64,000 bases of DNA from Paracoccaceae bacterium (GCA_029244725.1 JAQWQJ010000077.1:62001-126000); one strand, 5' to 3'. Shown: positions 45,122-54,318, counted from the stretch's first letter. Translations and numbers: made by a program. The notes: generated by a model from the sequence alone, not told the origin.

Positions 45122-46630
45122 TTACTTCTTTTTGCCGAACCCTGAGAGACCACCTGGCATGCCGCCCATACCACCAAGGCCGGGCGCGCCGCCCATACCT
45201 AGTTGCTTGGCGGCGGCTTCTAACGCTTTGGGGTCCATTGAGGATGGGTCCATGCCTGCGGGCCCGCCACCCGGTAATCCGCCCTTACCGCTCATGCCGC
45301 GCAAGGCTTGTTTCAGCATGCCGCCTTTGCCTTTGCCGAGCTTTTTCATCATGTCGCCCATCTGGCGCTGCATTTTGATCAGTTTGTTCAGCTCTGAGAC
45401 TTCAAGACCCGCGCCTTTGGCGATGCGTTTCTTGCGGCTGGCCTGCAGGATCTGCGGGTTGGCGCGTTCGCGTTTGGTCATGGATTGGATCAAGGCGACC
45501 TGACGTTTGAGGACTTTGTCGTCCATTCCAGCGGCCGCCATCTGCTTGGACATTTTGCCCATGCCTGGCATCATTCCCATGACGCCTTCCATTCCGCCCA
45601 TCTTCATCATCTGCTCAAGCTGCATCTTGAGGTCGTTCATGTTGAACTGACCCTTGGCCATGCGCTTCATCATGCGCTCGGCTTGCTCGGCCTCGATGGT
45701 GTCTTGGGCTTTTTCGACAAGGCTGACGATGTCACCCATGCCAAGGATACGGCCCGCAATGCGTTCAGGCTCGAATGTTTCGAGCGCATCCATCTTTTCG
45801 CCCGTGCCGACAAAGCGGATTGGTTTGCCAGTCACAGCGCGCATCGAAAGCGCAGCACCACCGCGGCCGTCACCGTCCATACGGGTCAGGGCAACGCCGG
45901 TGATGCCGATCTTAGCGTCAAATTCTTCGGCCACTTCAACGGCGACCTGACCGGTCAGGCCGTCAACGACCAGAAGTGTTTCACGCGGGTTGACGACGTC
46001 GCGGACGTCTTCGACCTCTTTCATCAGGACTTCGTCGATTTGCAAACGGCCAGCAGTGTCGAGCATATAGACGTCGTAGCCGCCCATCGTTGCCTGTTGC
46101 TTGGCGCGTTTGGCGATATCGACAGGTTGTTGGCCTGCAACGATTGGAAGCGTGTCGACGCCAATCTGTTGGCCGAGCAATGCAAGCTGATCCATCGCAG
46201 CAGGGCGATAGATGTCGAGCGATGCCATGAGAACTTTTTTGCCTTCACGATCTTTCAATCGCTTGGCAAGCTTACCGGTAGTTGTCGTTTTACCACCACC
46301 CTGAAGACCAACCATAAGGATCGGGGCAGGCGGGTTGTCGATCTTCAGCGCGCCGGGGTCTTCTTCGCCGGTTAGCGTGTCTACGAGGGCGTCGTGCACG
46401 ATTTTGACGACTTGTTGGCCGGGCGTGATCGATTTGGTGACGGCCTGTCCGGTCGCTTTTTCCTGAACCTTTTTGACAAACTCACGGGCGACGGGCAGCG
46501 AGACGTCAGCCTCAAGCAGTGCGACGCGCACTTCGCGCAGGGCGGTCTTGACGTCATCCTCAGATAGAGCGCCTTGTTTGGTCAGACGGTCGAAGACACC
46601 GGAGAGGCGTTCGGACAGATTTTCAAACAT
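45122..46630 (-). CDS. ffh: Signal recognition particle protein Ffh
   Basis: 502 residues. The NG domain has the P-loop GLQGGGKTTTTGKLA (about 106-120), DTAGR and TRMDGDGRGGAALS. The M domain is rich in methionine (MNDLKMQLEQMMKMGGMEGVM-like runs) and contains SMTKRERANP and the RNA-binding helices, ending in a Gly/Met tail GMGGMPGG. With 4.5S RNA it delivers nascent membrane proteins to FtsY. It heads the minus-strand ribosome cluster. Confidence 0.96.
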   Translation of the reverse strand: MFENLSERLSGVFDRLTKQGALSEDDVKTALREVRVALLEADVSLPVAREFVKKVQEKATGQAVTKSITPGQQVVKIVHDALVDTLTGEEDPGALKIDNPPAPILMVGLQGGGKTTTTGKLAKRLKDREGKKVLMASLDIYRPAAMDQLALLGQQIGVDTLPIVAGQQPVDIAKRAKQQATMGGYDVYMLDTAGRLQIDEVLMKEVEDVRDVVNPRETLLVVDGLTGQVAVEVAEEFDAKIGITGVALTRMDGDGRGGAALSMRAVTGKPIRFVGTGEKMDALETFEPERIAGRILGMGDIVSLVEKAQDTIEAEQAERMMKRMAKGQFNMNDLKMQLEQMMKMGGMEGVMGMMPGMGKMSKQMAAAGMDDKVLKRQVALIQSMTKRERANPQILQASRKKRIAKGAGLEVSELNKLIKMQRQMGDMMKKLGKGKGGMLKQALRGMSGKGGLPGGGPAGMDPSSMDPKALEAAAKQLGMGGAPGLGGMGGMPGGLSGFGKKK

Positions 46631-46750
46631 ACTCAGCGGTTCCTTTACCGTTTCTAATATGGCCCTTCACTTAAGAACGACCGGCCCAAATGCAATTGCC
46701 CCCGTGGGCGCAACGCGCTGACGGAGGGCGATCCCTGCATATAACAAGGA

Positions 46751-46878
46751 CCGGAAGTTTTGGCACTTCCGGGGTTTGAAGGGGATTTAGGCTTTGAAGG
46801 TAAGAGAGTCAAGCTTGCTGAGCCTTGAGTTTAAGGCTTCAGATGTGATCAAGGGCCGTGCTGGACGGCCCCTGATCA
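46751..46878. other. Three-hairpin element upstream of ffh, possible small RNA
   Basis: Within 128 bases lie a perfect CCGGAAGT-N6-ACTTCCGG (46751-46772), AGCCTT-N6-AAGGCT (46821-46838) and a 14-bp stem TGATCAaGGGCCGT / ACGGCCCcTGATCA (46846-46859/46865-46878) with one mismatch. The last could terminate the small gene at 46901 on the minus strand, though it lacks a T-run. The series could also be a structured ffh leader or a non-coding RNA. Confidence 0.4.
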
Positions 46879-46900
46879 TGTTGCTGGAAAGATAGCTGCC

Positions 46901-47131
46901 TTAAGCGGTACGGGCATTGGGTTTAAGCGGCGTCGTGATAGTCTCGGTCGCTTTGTTTATCAGTGTGATTAACGGACTGATGAAAGCCAAGTGAAACGCG
47001 TGCCAGTCAACATGCCGGCCAGCCAGATACGGCGACGTATTATATGGGCTAGTGAAGCGTGTTGGCGCTCCGGCGCGCAGCAACATGATGTCGAGTTCGG
47101 TGTATCCATTATATGCGTTAGTGCGGGTCAT
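46901..47131 (-). CDS. Conserved-looking small hypothetical protein
   Basis: 76 residues from ATG 47131, with AAGGA nine bases upstream. Sequence features are TELDIMLLRAGAPTRF, a Tyr/Pro-rich stretch and an amphipathic C-terminal half (VDWHAFHLAFISPLITLINKATETI). No signal peptide. I do not recognise a family. It is divergent from the LysR gene at 47258 and ends just before the 14-bp hairpin. Confidence 0.6.
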   Translation of the reverse strand: MTRTNAYNGYTELDIMLLRAGAPTRFTSPYNTSPYLAGRHVDWHAFHLAFISPLITLINKATETITTPLKPNARTA

Positions 47132-47257
47132 TTTCTGTGTCCTTGTTCTGAGGGTGATGTCTCAGGCGCCTTGAATACACATTAGCTTTTGAGGGTTTCG
47201 GCGACAAACGATGAAATTTCCTCGTATAGATTAGAAAAACTAGGCTATGGTGCAGGC

Positions 47258-48157
47258 ATGAGACGTTTACCCAATCTCAACCAGATCAAAGCGTTTGAAG
47301 CTGCTGCACGGCATCTAAGCTTCAAACACGCCGCTGCTGAGCTGTTCGTGTCTGATGCAGCCATTGGTCATCAGATTAAGGCGTTAGAAGAAGCGCTGGG
47401 GGTGACGTTATTTAGACGTCTGACGCGGCGCGTGGAGCTGACGAAAGCAGGAGCCGCATATCTGCCTAGGCTGACGGCGGCGCTGGATGAAATTGAAGCC
47501 GTAACGTCCGAGATCACTGAGGTTCAAGAAAAGGGCGTTCTAAAGCTGACGGCGGCGCCCTTTTATACGAACCGGATCGTACTGCCCAATCTGGTGAAGT
47601 TTCGGGCGCTATATCCCGAGATCGACGTGAAGATCGTCTTTGAAGACGAGGTCGTTGATTTCGCAAAATCGGATATCGAAGGTGGATTGCGATATGGGGA
47701 TGGCAATTGGCCGGGCGTGACTTCGGTGTTTTTGCATGGAGATATGGTGTCGCCGGTTTGTGCGCCGTCTTATGTTAAGGGCCGAAAACTACCGTTAGAG
47801 CCTGCCGACATTGCCGAACTGTTGTTGGGGCTTGGGGGAAGCGGTGATCAGGACTGGATGGATTGGTTTAATGCGGCGGATCATCAGTTGAAGGCCGCGC
47901 CGAATATAATTGAGTATACCAATCGCGCGCGGATGTTTGATCTAGCACTGTCTGGGAATGGTGTTGTGCTTGGCGATCTGAAACTTATCGAGAGCGATCT
48001 TGAGAAGGGACATTTGGTGCAGTTGCACCCTTTGGCGATACCTCGGGATCGATCTATGTATCTGGTTTATCCGGACAGCGAAAAACCAAACCCCCGAATT
48101 GCGAAATTCGGAGGCTGGTTAAGTGATTTGTTATCGAAGGATGACCTAGGCGGATAG
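47258..48157 (+). CDS. LysR-family transcriptional regulator (GcvA-like)
   Basis: 299 residues from ATG 47258. The DNA-binding domain is LPNLNQIKAFEAAARHLSFKHAAAELFVSDAAIGHQI, and the effector domain follows from about residue 90. It closely resembles GcvA-type regulators. The last 12 bases overlap the end of the convergent doxX gene. Target unknown; the divergent small gene at 46901 is one candidate. Confidence 0.88.
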   Translation: MRRLPNLNQIKAFEAAARHLSFKHAAAELFVSDAAIGHQIKALEEALGVTLFRRLTRRVELTKAGAAYLPRLTAALDEIEAVTSEITEVQEKGVLKLTAAPFYTNRIVLPNLVKFRALYPEIDVKIVFEDEVVDFAKSDIEGGLRYGDGNWPGVTSVFLHGDMVSPVCAPSYVKGRKLPLEPADIAELLLGLGGSGDQDWMDWFNAADHQLKAAPNIIEYTNRARMFDLALSGNGVVLGDLKLIESDLEKGHLVQLHPLAIPRDRSMYLVYPDSEKPNPRIAKFGGWLSDLLSKDDLGG

Positions 48158-48511
48158 GCCAGTTCCAATCATCGGAATGTCCTTGCGGTTTGTCCAAGCG
48201 ATATAGCCAGACAAAACCCCTAGAAACACAGCCGGCACGGCCGAAGGGCCTAGGATGAATGTATGGGCCAGTACTGCGCCAACCATCGTTGCGGTCAGCA
48301 GTCCAGCCGCAAGCCCGATCGCGCTGGGTACCCACAGTAGTATTGCCCCTGCGACTTCAATCGCGCCAGTTACATAGCGGAACCATTGGCCCAGTCCGAC
48401 GGCGTCAAAGGTTTGCACCATCATTTCGGCGCCAGCAAGTTTAGCACCGCCGGCGGCGAGAAAGGCGAGGGTGAGAAAGGCTTTGATGCCCAGAGTTAGA
48501 TAGCGTTTCAT
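48146..48511 (-). CDS. DoxX family membrane protein
   Basis: 121 residues with four membrane helices (about 7-25, 45-63, 68-87, 96-112). FLAAGGAKLAGAEMMVQTFDAVGLGQWFRYVTGAIEVAG is the DoxX/YphA signature. Such proteins are linked to thiol or quinone redox balance, but the reaction is not settled. Twelve bases downstream of azoR, so cotranscribed with it. Confidence 0.85.
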   Translation of the reverse strand: MKRYLTLGIKAFLTLAFLAAGGAKLAGAEMMVQTFDAVGLGQWFRYVTGAIEVAGAILLWVPSAIGLAAGLLTATMVGAVLAHTFILGPSAVPAVFLGVLSGYIAWTNRKDIPMIGTGLSA

Positions 48512-48523
48512 TATAAGTGCCTC

Positions 48524-49105
48524 CTATGCGGCGATGTTTGCTACGGCGTCGTTGGCCGCTTTGAGTTTGTTTTCAGCGTCTGTGGCCATGCCATCGGCTG
48601 CGATGATTTCGATGTCTGTCAGGCCGACGAAGTTCAGCACTTGCTTTAGATAAGTCGTTGCATAATCCATCGGCGATCCAACAGGCACACCGCCTGAAGC
48701 CATTGCGATGTAGACCTTTTTGTTTTCAAGCAGGCCGACGGGGCCGGTTTCGGTGTATTTGAATGTCTCGCCAGCGCGGGCGATCAGGTCGATCCATGCT
48801 TTCAAGGCCGTAGGGACACCGAAGTTGTAGACGGGCACGCCGATGATGATGGCATCGGCGGCGCGAAGCTCGGCAATCAATGTGTCTGATAGGGCGAGGG
48901 TTTCAACCTGCACCTCAGAGCGCTTATCCGCAGGGGTGAAGTTTGCTCCGACCCATGTTTCGTCGATCTGAGGCAGAGCGTTGGCGAGATCGCGGGTTAG
49001 CGTCTCGGCTGGGGCGAGCTTGGCAACAATAGCGTCGGTCAGCTGGCGGGATATCGAACCAGTGCGTCGGGCAGAGGTATCTACACGGAGAAGAGTGTGT
49101 GTCAT
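48524..49105 (-). CDS. azoR: FMN-dependent NADH:quinone/azo reductase
   Basis: 193 residues, flavodoxin-like fold of the AzoR/AcpD family: RVDTSARRTGSISRQLTD (phosphate loop), GVPVYNFGVPTALKAWIDLIARAGETFKYT (flavin site) and MASGGVPVGSPMDYAT. It reduces quinones and azo compounds and protects against thiol-reactive quinones. It pairs with doxX downstream and is divergent from a LysR regulator (49224), the likely controller. Confidence 0.9.
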   Translation of the reverse strand: MTHTLLRVDTSARRTGSISRQLTDAIVAKLAPAETLTRDLANALPQIDETWVGANFTPADKRSEVQVETLALSDTLIAELRAADAIIIGVPVYNFGVPTALKAWIDLIARAGETFKYTETGPVGLLENKKVYIAMASGGVPVGSPMDYATTYLKQVLNFVGLTDIEIIAADGMATDAENKLKAANDAVANIAA

Positions 49106-49223
49106 TGGAATGCTTTCCTGTTTGTTATGATGTGGAACTTAGTCCTTCTGTTTGCGCACAAAACGGGTATTATCGAACAGTGAGTGTTTGAATTTGCACA
49201 TACTGAACAGCAAGGGGCGCGAC

Positions 49224-50099
49224 ATGGATAACTGGGACGAGATTAGGACCGCTGTGCAGGTCGCCAGCGAGGGAACTGTTTCTGGCGCGGCCAATGTGCT
49301 TGGCGTTCATCACGCCACGGTCATTCGGCACATAGACGCGCTTGAACAGCGGCTGGGCGTGAAATTGTTTCAGCGCCATTCACGTGGCTACACCGCAACC
49401 GAAGCAGGCGAAGAGTTAATGCGCGTCGGTCAAGCAACGGCCGAGCAGTTTTCGGCTTTAGAGGGTCGACTAAAGGGCAAAGTCGATGACGTCAGCGGAG
49501 ACTTGGTAATTACGACGCTTGCACCGATGGCGCATGACTTGGTGCCCATCATCGCTGATTTCCAGCAAACTTACCCTGAGGTTAAAATCAAACTTTTGGC
49601 CAGCGAGCGGTTGTTTCGTCTTGAGTATGGTGAGGCACATGTCGCTATTCGTGCGGGAGAAGCGCCACAGGAGCCGGACAATATCGTGCAACCATATCGC
49701 ACTTATGATCTTGGGTTGTTTGCATCGCGTGATTACGTTCAAAAGTATGGGCAACCGTCGAAGTTTGAAGATTTTGCGTCGCACCGATTTGTTGGAAGGG
49801 ACGCCACCGTGTCGCGCGCGCCGTTTTTCCAATGGCAGCAGGAGCACATTCCAGCGTCGGCGGTGTATTTCAGGGCGTCAAACGAAGTCAGCTTGTCCCA
49901 AGCAATCGGCCGAGGCATAGGTATCGGGTTTTTGGAGTGCGCCGTTGGGTCCGCAGATCCGAATTTAGTGCAGGTTTGGCCGTCCGAACCGGCTTGGCGG
50001 GTCAAACTGTGGATCGTGACGCATGTTGATTTGCATAGAACAGCCAAAGTGCAAGCAATCGTCAGTGCCCTGAAAGCGGCGGGTCGCGCGTCAGCCTAG
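49224..50099 (+). CDS. LysR-family transcriptional regulator of azoR
   Basis: 291 residues from ATG 49224, with AAGGGG upstream. N-terminal helix-turn-helix WDEIRTAVQVASEGTVSGAANVLGVHHATVIRHI, then an effector domain. Divergent from azoR with a 118-base spacer, so regulation of azoR-doxX is probable, by analogy with quinone-responsive LysR proteins. Its stop overlaps the convergent ArsR gene by four bases. Confidence 0.87.
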   Translation: MDNWDEIRTAVQVASEGTVSGAANVLGVHHATVIRHIDALEQRLGVKLFQRHSRGYTATEAGEELMRVGQATAEQFSALEGRLKGKVDDVSGDLVITTLAPMAHDLVPIIADFQQTYPEVKIKLLASERLFRLEYGEAHVAIRAGEAPQEPDNIVQPYRTYDLGLFASRDYVQKYGQPSKFEDFASHRFVGRDATVSRAPFFQWQQEHIPASAVYFRASNEVSLSQAIGRGIGIGFLECAVGSADPNLVQVWPSEPAWRVKLWIVTHVDLHRTAKVQAIVSALKAAGRASA

Positions 50100-50425
50100 G
50101 CCTTTGGTCCGGTCAGTTCGGTCTCAAGGAAGCGTTCAAATGCATCTAGATTGACGGCCTCGAATTGACCGAAGCTTTGCATCCATATGCTTGTATCACG
50201 CAATGCGTCGGGTTCCAGTTTGCACCATTTCACCCGCCCACGCTTTTCCTGACTGATCAATCCGGCCTTCGTCAAGATCGTCAAATGCTTGGATACGGCC
50301 GCCAGCGACATCTCAAACGGCTCGGCTACGTCAGTGACGGCCATGTCGTCTTCTAGCAACATGGATAAGATCGCGCGGCGGGTTGGATCGCTGAGGGCTG
50401 CAAATATGGTGTCGAGATCACTCAT
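50096..50425 (-). CDS. ArsR-type winged-helix regulator
   Basis: 109 residues. Typical ArsR fold: FAALSDPTRRAILSMLLEDDMAVTDVAEPFEMSLAAVSKHLTIL with a wing KRGRVKWCKLEP. No metal-binding cysteine cluster (a single Cys in the wing), so it belongs with non-metal sensors usually beside SRPBCC/AHSA1 genes; none is adjacent here. It is divergent from the EamA transporter, which may be its target. Confidence 0.88.
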   Translation of the reverse strand: MSDLDTIFAALSDPTRRAILSMLLEDDMAVTDVAEPFEMSLAAVSKHLTILTKAGLISQEKRGRVKWCKLEPDALRDTSIWMQSFGQFEAVNLDAFERFLETELTGPKA

Positions 50426-50554
50426 GCGCGCAATCTATCTTTGGCCGGTCCGATTGGAAAGTACGTTGTGATGATGCGCATCACGAAATTGAATTGGCGC
50501 GCGTGTCTTGGATGTGATTAGGGTGAGCCGACTAAACTAAGGTTCTTTCTGTCC

Positions 50555-51451
50555 ATGCCGTTAAAATATTGGTTCTTTATTTTCCTTCTAGCCGCAGGCT
50601 GGGGCAGCTCTTTTTTCTTCAATGAAATTTTGCTGCGAGAGCTTGGACCAATGTGGGTTGCCTTGGGTCGTGTCGGCATGGGCGCAATTGGCTGCTGGCT
50701 TTGGATGATTGCCTCTAGGATGAACCTAAGCTTGCCGAAAGCTTCGCTTGGGGTGTTGGTCGCATTTGCGTTTTTTCAATATTCGTTTCCGCTGGCGGTT
50801 TACCCGCTGGCGCAGCAATACATCACGTCGTCAGCGGCAGGCATTGTGAACGCAATGACACCGATAATGGTGGTACTGGTCAGTCACTTTTGGCCACAAG
50901 GCGAAAAGGCGACGTTGCCAAAAATCATCGGCGTTATTTTGGGTTTCGCGGGCATCACTTTGTTGGCGCAACCGAGTATTCAGGGGCAGGGGGCCTCGGA
51001 TCCTGTTGCGTTACTTTTGACGATCACTGCACCAGTTAGCTACGGTATTGCTCTCAATCTGTTGCGGCGATTGGATGGGGTAGAGCGTGTGTCGCTTACA
51101 GCTTGGTCTGCAACGATTGGCGCTGTATTACTTTTCCCGCTGGCCTTCGGGCTTGAGGGTTTGCCGACCATCACAAAGATCGAAACTTGGGCGGCGTTGC
51201 TGTTCATTGGCTTTGTCCTAACCTCTGCCGCGTTCATTCTGTTGTTTTGGTTGATCCCGCGCGTAGGTGGCACGACTGCATCGACAATCACGTTCTTGGC
51301 GCCAATCTCATCTGTATTGCTTGGGGTCTACATATTGTCCGAAGTATTGTTCCCAATTCAGTTCGCAGGCATGGCGGTCATTTTCTCGGGTTTGCTGTTT
51401 ATCGATGGCCGCCTTCTGAAAGGGATAAAAGTTTCTCAACCAAATGGTTGA
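50555..51451 (+). CDS. EamA/DMT family transporter
   Basis: 298 residues, ten predicted membrane helices in two EamA repeats (about 5-135 and 148-285). The opening FFIFLLAAGWGSSFFFNEILLRELGPMW and the mid-section YPLAQQYITSSAAGIVNAMTPIMVV are typical of drug/metabolite exporters. Substrate unknown; many export amino acids or metabolites. A 182-base spacer precedes the atp operon. Confidence 0.88.
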   Translation: MPLKYWFFIFLLAAGWGSSFFFNEILLRELGPMWVALGRVGMGAIGCWLWMIASRMNLSLPKASLGVLVAFAFFQYSFPLAVYPLAQQYITSSAAGIVNAMTPIMVVLVSHFWPQGEKATLPKIIGVILGFAGITLLAQPSIQGQGASDPVALLLTITAPVSYGIALNLLRRLDGVERVSLTAWSATIGAVLLFPLAFGLEGLPTITKIETWAALLFIGFVLTSAAFILLFWLIPRVGGTTASTITFLAPISSVLLGVYILSEVLFPIQFAGMAVIFSGLLFIDGRLLKGIKVSQPNG

Positions 51452-51633
51452 ATAACGTAAATCGGGTCGTTGGACATAAATGTGCCCTGCGACCTATTGG
51501 ACCTCCTTGGTGAAGTTGCTAAAAATACCTTATAAAACAACATCTTAGGAACGTTTTGGCTGGGCGGGTCCGATGCTTGACTCAGAGCCGTTGGGCACTT
51601 AGTCATCCACGAAACTCTGGAAGGGGTCCAACT

Positions 51634-51963
51634 TTGGCAGATCAAGTCGAAAAAGAGCGTTTGAAAGCGCTTGGAGACAAGATCGAGGCGGCTAAGAAAG
51701 CCACCCAGCCGAAACGGTCAGAGAAAGAGGATCACCATACGGCCGTTCAAACGGGATGGCGCATGGTAATTGAATTAGTTGCCGGTATTCTTATCGGCTT
51801 TGGTATCGGATTTGGGCTGGATACGCTCTTTGGCACAATGCCAATATTCCTGGTGCTGTTTATATTGTTGGGCTTTATCGCCGGCGTCAGAACGATGCTG
51901 CGCACTGCGAAAGAGCTTCAGGAAGAACACGCGGCAAAAGTCGCAAACGATGAGAGGAAATAG
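51634..51963 (+). CDS. atpI: ATP synthase assembly protein I (AtpI/AtpZ type)
   Basis: 109 residues from TTG 51634 (GGAAGGGG upstream). A charged N-terminus is followed by two membrane helices ([19 protein letters not shown] and [20 protein letters not shown]), as in AtpI, which helps c-ring assembly or Mg2+ supply. Two bases before atpB, opening the F0 operon. Frames extending upstream to 51556 lack similarity. Confidence 0.88.
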   Translation: MADQVEKERLKALGDKIEAAKKATQPKRSEKEDHHTAVQTGWRMVIELVAGILIGFGIGFGLDTLFGTMPIFLVLFILLGFIAGVRTMLRTAKELQEEHAAKVANDERK

Positions 51964-51965
51964 AC

Positions 51966-52736
51966 GTGGCAAGCGAAGCACCGAGCGAAGCACACGGAGC
52001 CGAAGACGGCGGTCTTGTTTTCCACCCAATGGATCAGTTCATTGTCAAACCTCTGTTTGGCGATAGCGAAATTGGCGTGTTTACGATCACCAACGTAACC
52101 CTCTGGATGGGTCTAGCGATTTTGGCCGTTATTGGGATTATGGTTTTGGGAACGCGCAAGCGCGCTATCGTTCCAGGACGCGGACAGTCGATTGCAGAAT
52201 TGGCTTACGGCTTTATCTACAAGATGGTTGAGGACGTTGCCGGCAAAGACGGTGTTAAGTACTTCCCATATATTATGACATTGTTCATGTTCATTGTGTG
52301 CGCCAACTTCCTTGGTCTGCTTCCGATGGCCTTTACCACAACCAGCCACATCGCGGTGACTGCGATCTTGGCGATGGCGGTGTTCTTGACAGTGACAATC
52401 CTTGGCTTTGCTTTGCATGGTTTTGGCTTCTTGAAGCTTTTCTGGATCAGCGCAGCACCTCTGCCGTTGCGTCCTATTTTGGCTTTGATCGAAGTTATCA
52501 GCTACTTTGTACGTCCTGTCAGCCACTCGATCCGTCTTGCGGGTAACATGATGGCTGGTCACGCGGTGATCAAAGTGTTTGCAGCCTTCGCCGCTGTTAC
52601 AGTGATCTCGCCATTCTCGATTGTCGCTATTACCGCGATCTATGCTCTGGAAACTCTGGTTTCGTTTATTCAGGCGTATGTGTTCGCAATTTTGACTTGT
52701 GTGTACCTAAAGGACGCACTTCACCCGCATCACTAA
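51966..52736 (+). CDS. atpB: F0F1 ATP synthase subunit a
   Basis: 256 residues from GTG 51966. The essential arginine is in [18 protein letters not shown] (about residue 180), within the two long helices that face the c-ring. N-terminal [13 protein letters not shown] is conserved. Forms the proton half-channels. Followed by a hairpin spacer and atpE. Confidence 0.95.
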   Translation: MASEAPSEAHGAEDGGLVFHPMDQFIVKPLFGDSEIGVFTITNVTLWMGLAILAVIGIMVLGTRKRAIVPGRGQSIAELAYGFIYKMVEDVAGKDGVKYFPYIMTLFMFIVCANFLGLLPMAFTTTSHIAVTAILAMAVFLTVTILGFALHGFGFLKLFWISAAPLPLRPILALIEVISYFVRPVSHSIRLAGNMMAGHAVIKVFAAFAAVTVISPFSIVAITAIYALETLVSFIQAYVFAILTCVYLKDALHPHH

Positions 52737-52744
52737 GAAATGTC

Positions 52745-52763
52745 GGTAGGGCGTTGCCCTGCC
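52745..52763 (+). promoter_or_regulatory. Intercistronic hairpin between atpB and atpE
   Basis: GGTAGGGC-GTT-GCCCTGCC, an 8-bp stem with one G-T pair, 40 bases before the atpE ATG. A stem in this place could protect the 3' fragment or tune atpE output, needed because subunit c is made in great excess. A strong AAGGAG lies just before atpE. Confidence 0.5.
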
Positions 52764-52802
52764 ACACCTAACTAAAGTTATTCCATCGTAAGGAGAAAAC
52801 TC

Positions 52803-53039
52803 ATGGAAGAAGCACTCGTAACTGGACTCGCATACGCTGGCGCTGGCCTAGCATGTACTGGAATGGGCGGCGCTGCTATCGGCGTTGGTCACGTTGTTGG
52901 CAACTACTTGTCAGGCGCTCTGCGCAACCCTTCGGCTGCTGCTGGTCAGACAGCAACTATGTTCATCGGTATTGCGTTCGCAGAAGCACTTGGAATTTTC
53001 TCATTCCTCGTCGCTCTGCTGCTGATGTTCGCAGTATAA
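52803..53039 (+). CDS. atpE: F0F1 ATP synthase subunit c
   Basis: 78 residues, two helices. The N-terminal helix has [19 protein letters not shown], and the second carries the proton-binding glutamate in [15 protein letters not shown] (about residue 61). No Na+-binding pattern, so a proton-driven ring. AAGGAG seven bases upstream of the ATG suggests strong translation. Confidence 0.96.
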   Translation: MEEALVTGLAYAGAGLACTGMGGAAIGVGHVVGNYLSGALRNPSAAAGQTATMFIGIAFAEALGIFSFLVALLLMFAV

Positions 53040-53122
53040 TCCTTTAGGAACAAATATCCTTACGGCTGGGTGGGTGCATTGGCATCCACCCAGTACACCC
53101 GGAAGTTCCCAAGGAGGGCGCC

Positions 53123-53677
53123 ATGGCGACCAATACCACAGAGGCTACCAGTCACGCAGCTGATGCTGCCCAAGTTGTCGAAGAGTCAGCGGGCATGCCG
53201 CAGCTGGACTTCTCAAGCTGGGGCAACCAGATATTCTGGCTCGTTGTCACGCTGGTCGTGATCTATCTCGTCCTTTCGCGCGTTGCGTTACCACGTATCG
53301 CCGCCGTTCTGGCTGATCGTCAGGGGACCATAACGAATGATATTGCCACCGCAGAAGAGCTGAAGAAAAAAGCTGGCGAAGCGGAAGAGGCATATAACAA
53401 AGCGCTTGCAGATGCGCGTGCCGAGGCACAACGCATCGTCGCCGAGACCAAAGCCGAAATGGCGGAAGAGCTTGCAGAAGCCACCCGTCACGCTGACGTC
53501 CAGATTTCGGCAAAAGCAGCGGAATCCGAGAAAGCAATTTCCGAGATCCGTGCAGGTGCTTTGGAAGCGGTTAAAACCGTTGCTGCCGATACAGCAGCCG
53601 AAATCGTCGCTGCCCTTGGCAGCAAGGCGGATGCGGATGTCGTAAACGCGGCTGTTGAAACTGAATTGAAGGGATAA
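53123..53677 (+). CDS. atpF': F0F1 ATP synthase subunit b'
   Basis: 184 residues from ATG 53123 (AAGGAGG upstream). One membrane helix (about 37-56, [20 protein letters not shown]) and a long coiled coil rich in Ala/Glu/Lys follow, forming half of the peripheral stalk with b. The separate b and b' genes are typical of photosynthetic and related alphaproteobacteria. A 35-residue N-terminal part before the helix is longer than in E. coli b. Confidence 0.92.
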   Translation: MATNTTEATSHAADAAQVVEESAGMPQLDFSSWGNQIFWLVVTLVVIYLVLSRVALPRIAAVLADRQGTITNDIATAEELKKKAGEAEEAYNKALADARAEAQRIVAETKAEMAEELAEATRHADVQISAKAAESEKAISEIRAGALEAVKTVAADTAAEIVAALGSKADADVVNAAVETELKG

Positions 53678-53681
53678 AGAC

Positions 53682-54254
53682 ATGCGGAAAATAGCACCAC
53701 TCTTTGCCCTTGTTGCTGCAACACCAGCGATGGCTGCCAGCACCAACCCATTTGATTCACACTTCTGGACGCTGTCCAACACAAACCTAATCGTCGCAAT
53801 TGCGTTCCTTTTGTTTGTATTGGTCTTGGTCTACTTCAAAGTACCCGGCTTGTTGGGCGGTTTGCTCGACAAACGTGCAGAAGGTATTCAGTCTGAACTG
53901 AATGAAGCGCGTGCGCTTCGCGAAGAAGCTCAGACAGTTTTGGCCTCTTTCGAGCGTAAGCAAAAAGAAGTCCAGACACAGGCAGATCGCATAGTCGAAA
54001 CAGCCAAAGAAGAAGCAAAGCTGGCAGCGGAAGCCGCCAAAGAAGATCTGAAACAGACGATTGCACGCCGATTGGCCGCAGCCGAAGATCAGATCGCCTC
54101 GGCTGAAGCTTCTGCAGTGAAAGAAGTACGTGACCAAGCGATCACCGTAGCTATAAAAGCTTCGTCTCAGATCGTTGCATCGCAAATGTCTGCAGCACAG
54201 GGCAACGCCTTGATCGAAGCAGCCATCAAAGATGTGGACGCAAAGCTTCACTAA
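53682..54254 (+). CDS. atpF: F0F1 ATP synthase subunit b
   Basis: 190 residues. An N-terminal signal-like stretch (MRKIAPLFALVAATPAMAAS) precedes the membrane anchor (LIVAIAFLLFVLVLVYF, about 33-49) and the stalk coiled coil. The signal-like start is common in Rhodobacteraceae AtpF. Four bases after b'; a terminator follows, so F1 genes are in another operon. Confidence 0.93.
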   Translation: MRKIAPLFALVAATPAMAASTNPFDSHFWTLSNTNLIVAIAFLLFVLVLVYFKVPGLLGGLLDKRAEGIQSELNEARALREEAQTVLASFERKQKEVQTQADRIVETAKEEAKLAAEAAKEDLKQTIARRLAAAEDQIASAEASAVKEVRDQAITVAIKASSQIVASQMSAAQGNALIEAAIKDVDAKLH

Positions 54255-54277
54255 GCTTTCACCAAATAAATTCAAAC

Positions 54278-54306
54278 AACCCGGGCCTTCGTGTCCGGGT
54301 TTTTTG
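54278..54306 (+). terminator. Rho-independent terminator of the F0 operon
   Basis: AACCCGG (54278-54284) pairs with CCGGGTT (54295-54301) around a TTCG-containing loop, followed by TTTTTTGTTTT. It lies 24 bases past atpF and faces the convergent GntR gene. Confidence 0.9.
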
Positions 54307-54318
54307 TTTTAGAACCTG

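Noticed and set aside
45485-46375. 296-codon open frame on the plus strand opposite ffh
   Set aside because: Fully antisense to a canonical ffh, His-rich composition typical of an antisense reading, no recognisable domain or ribosome binding site.
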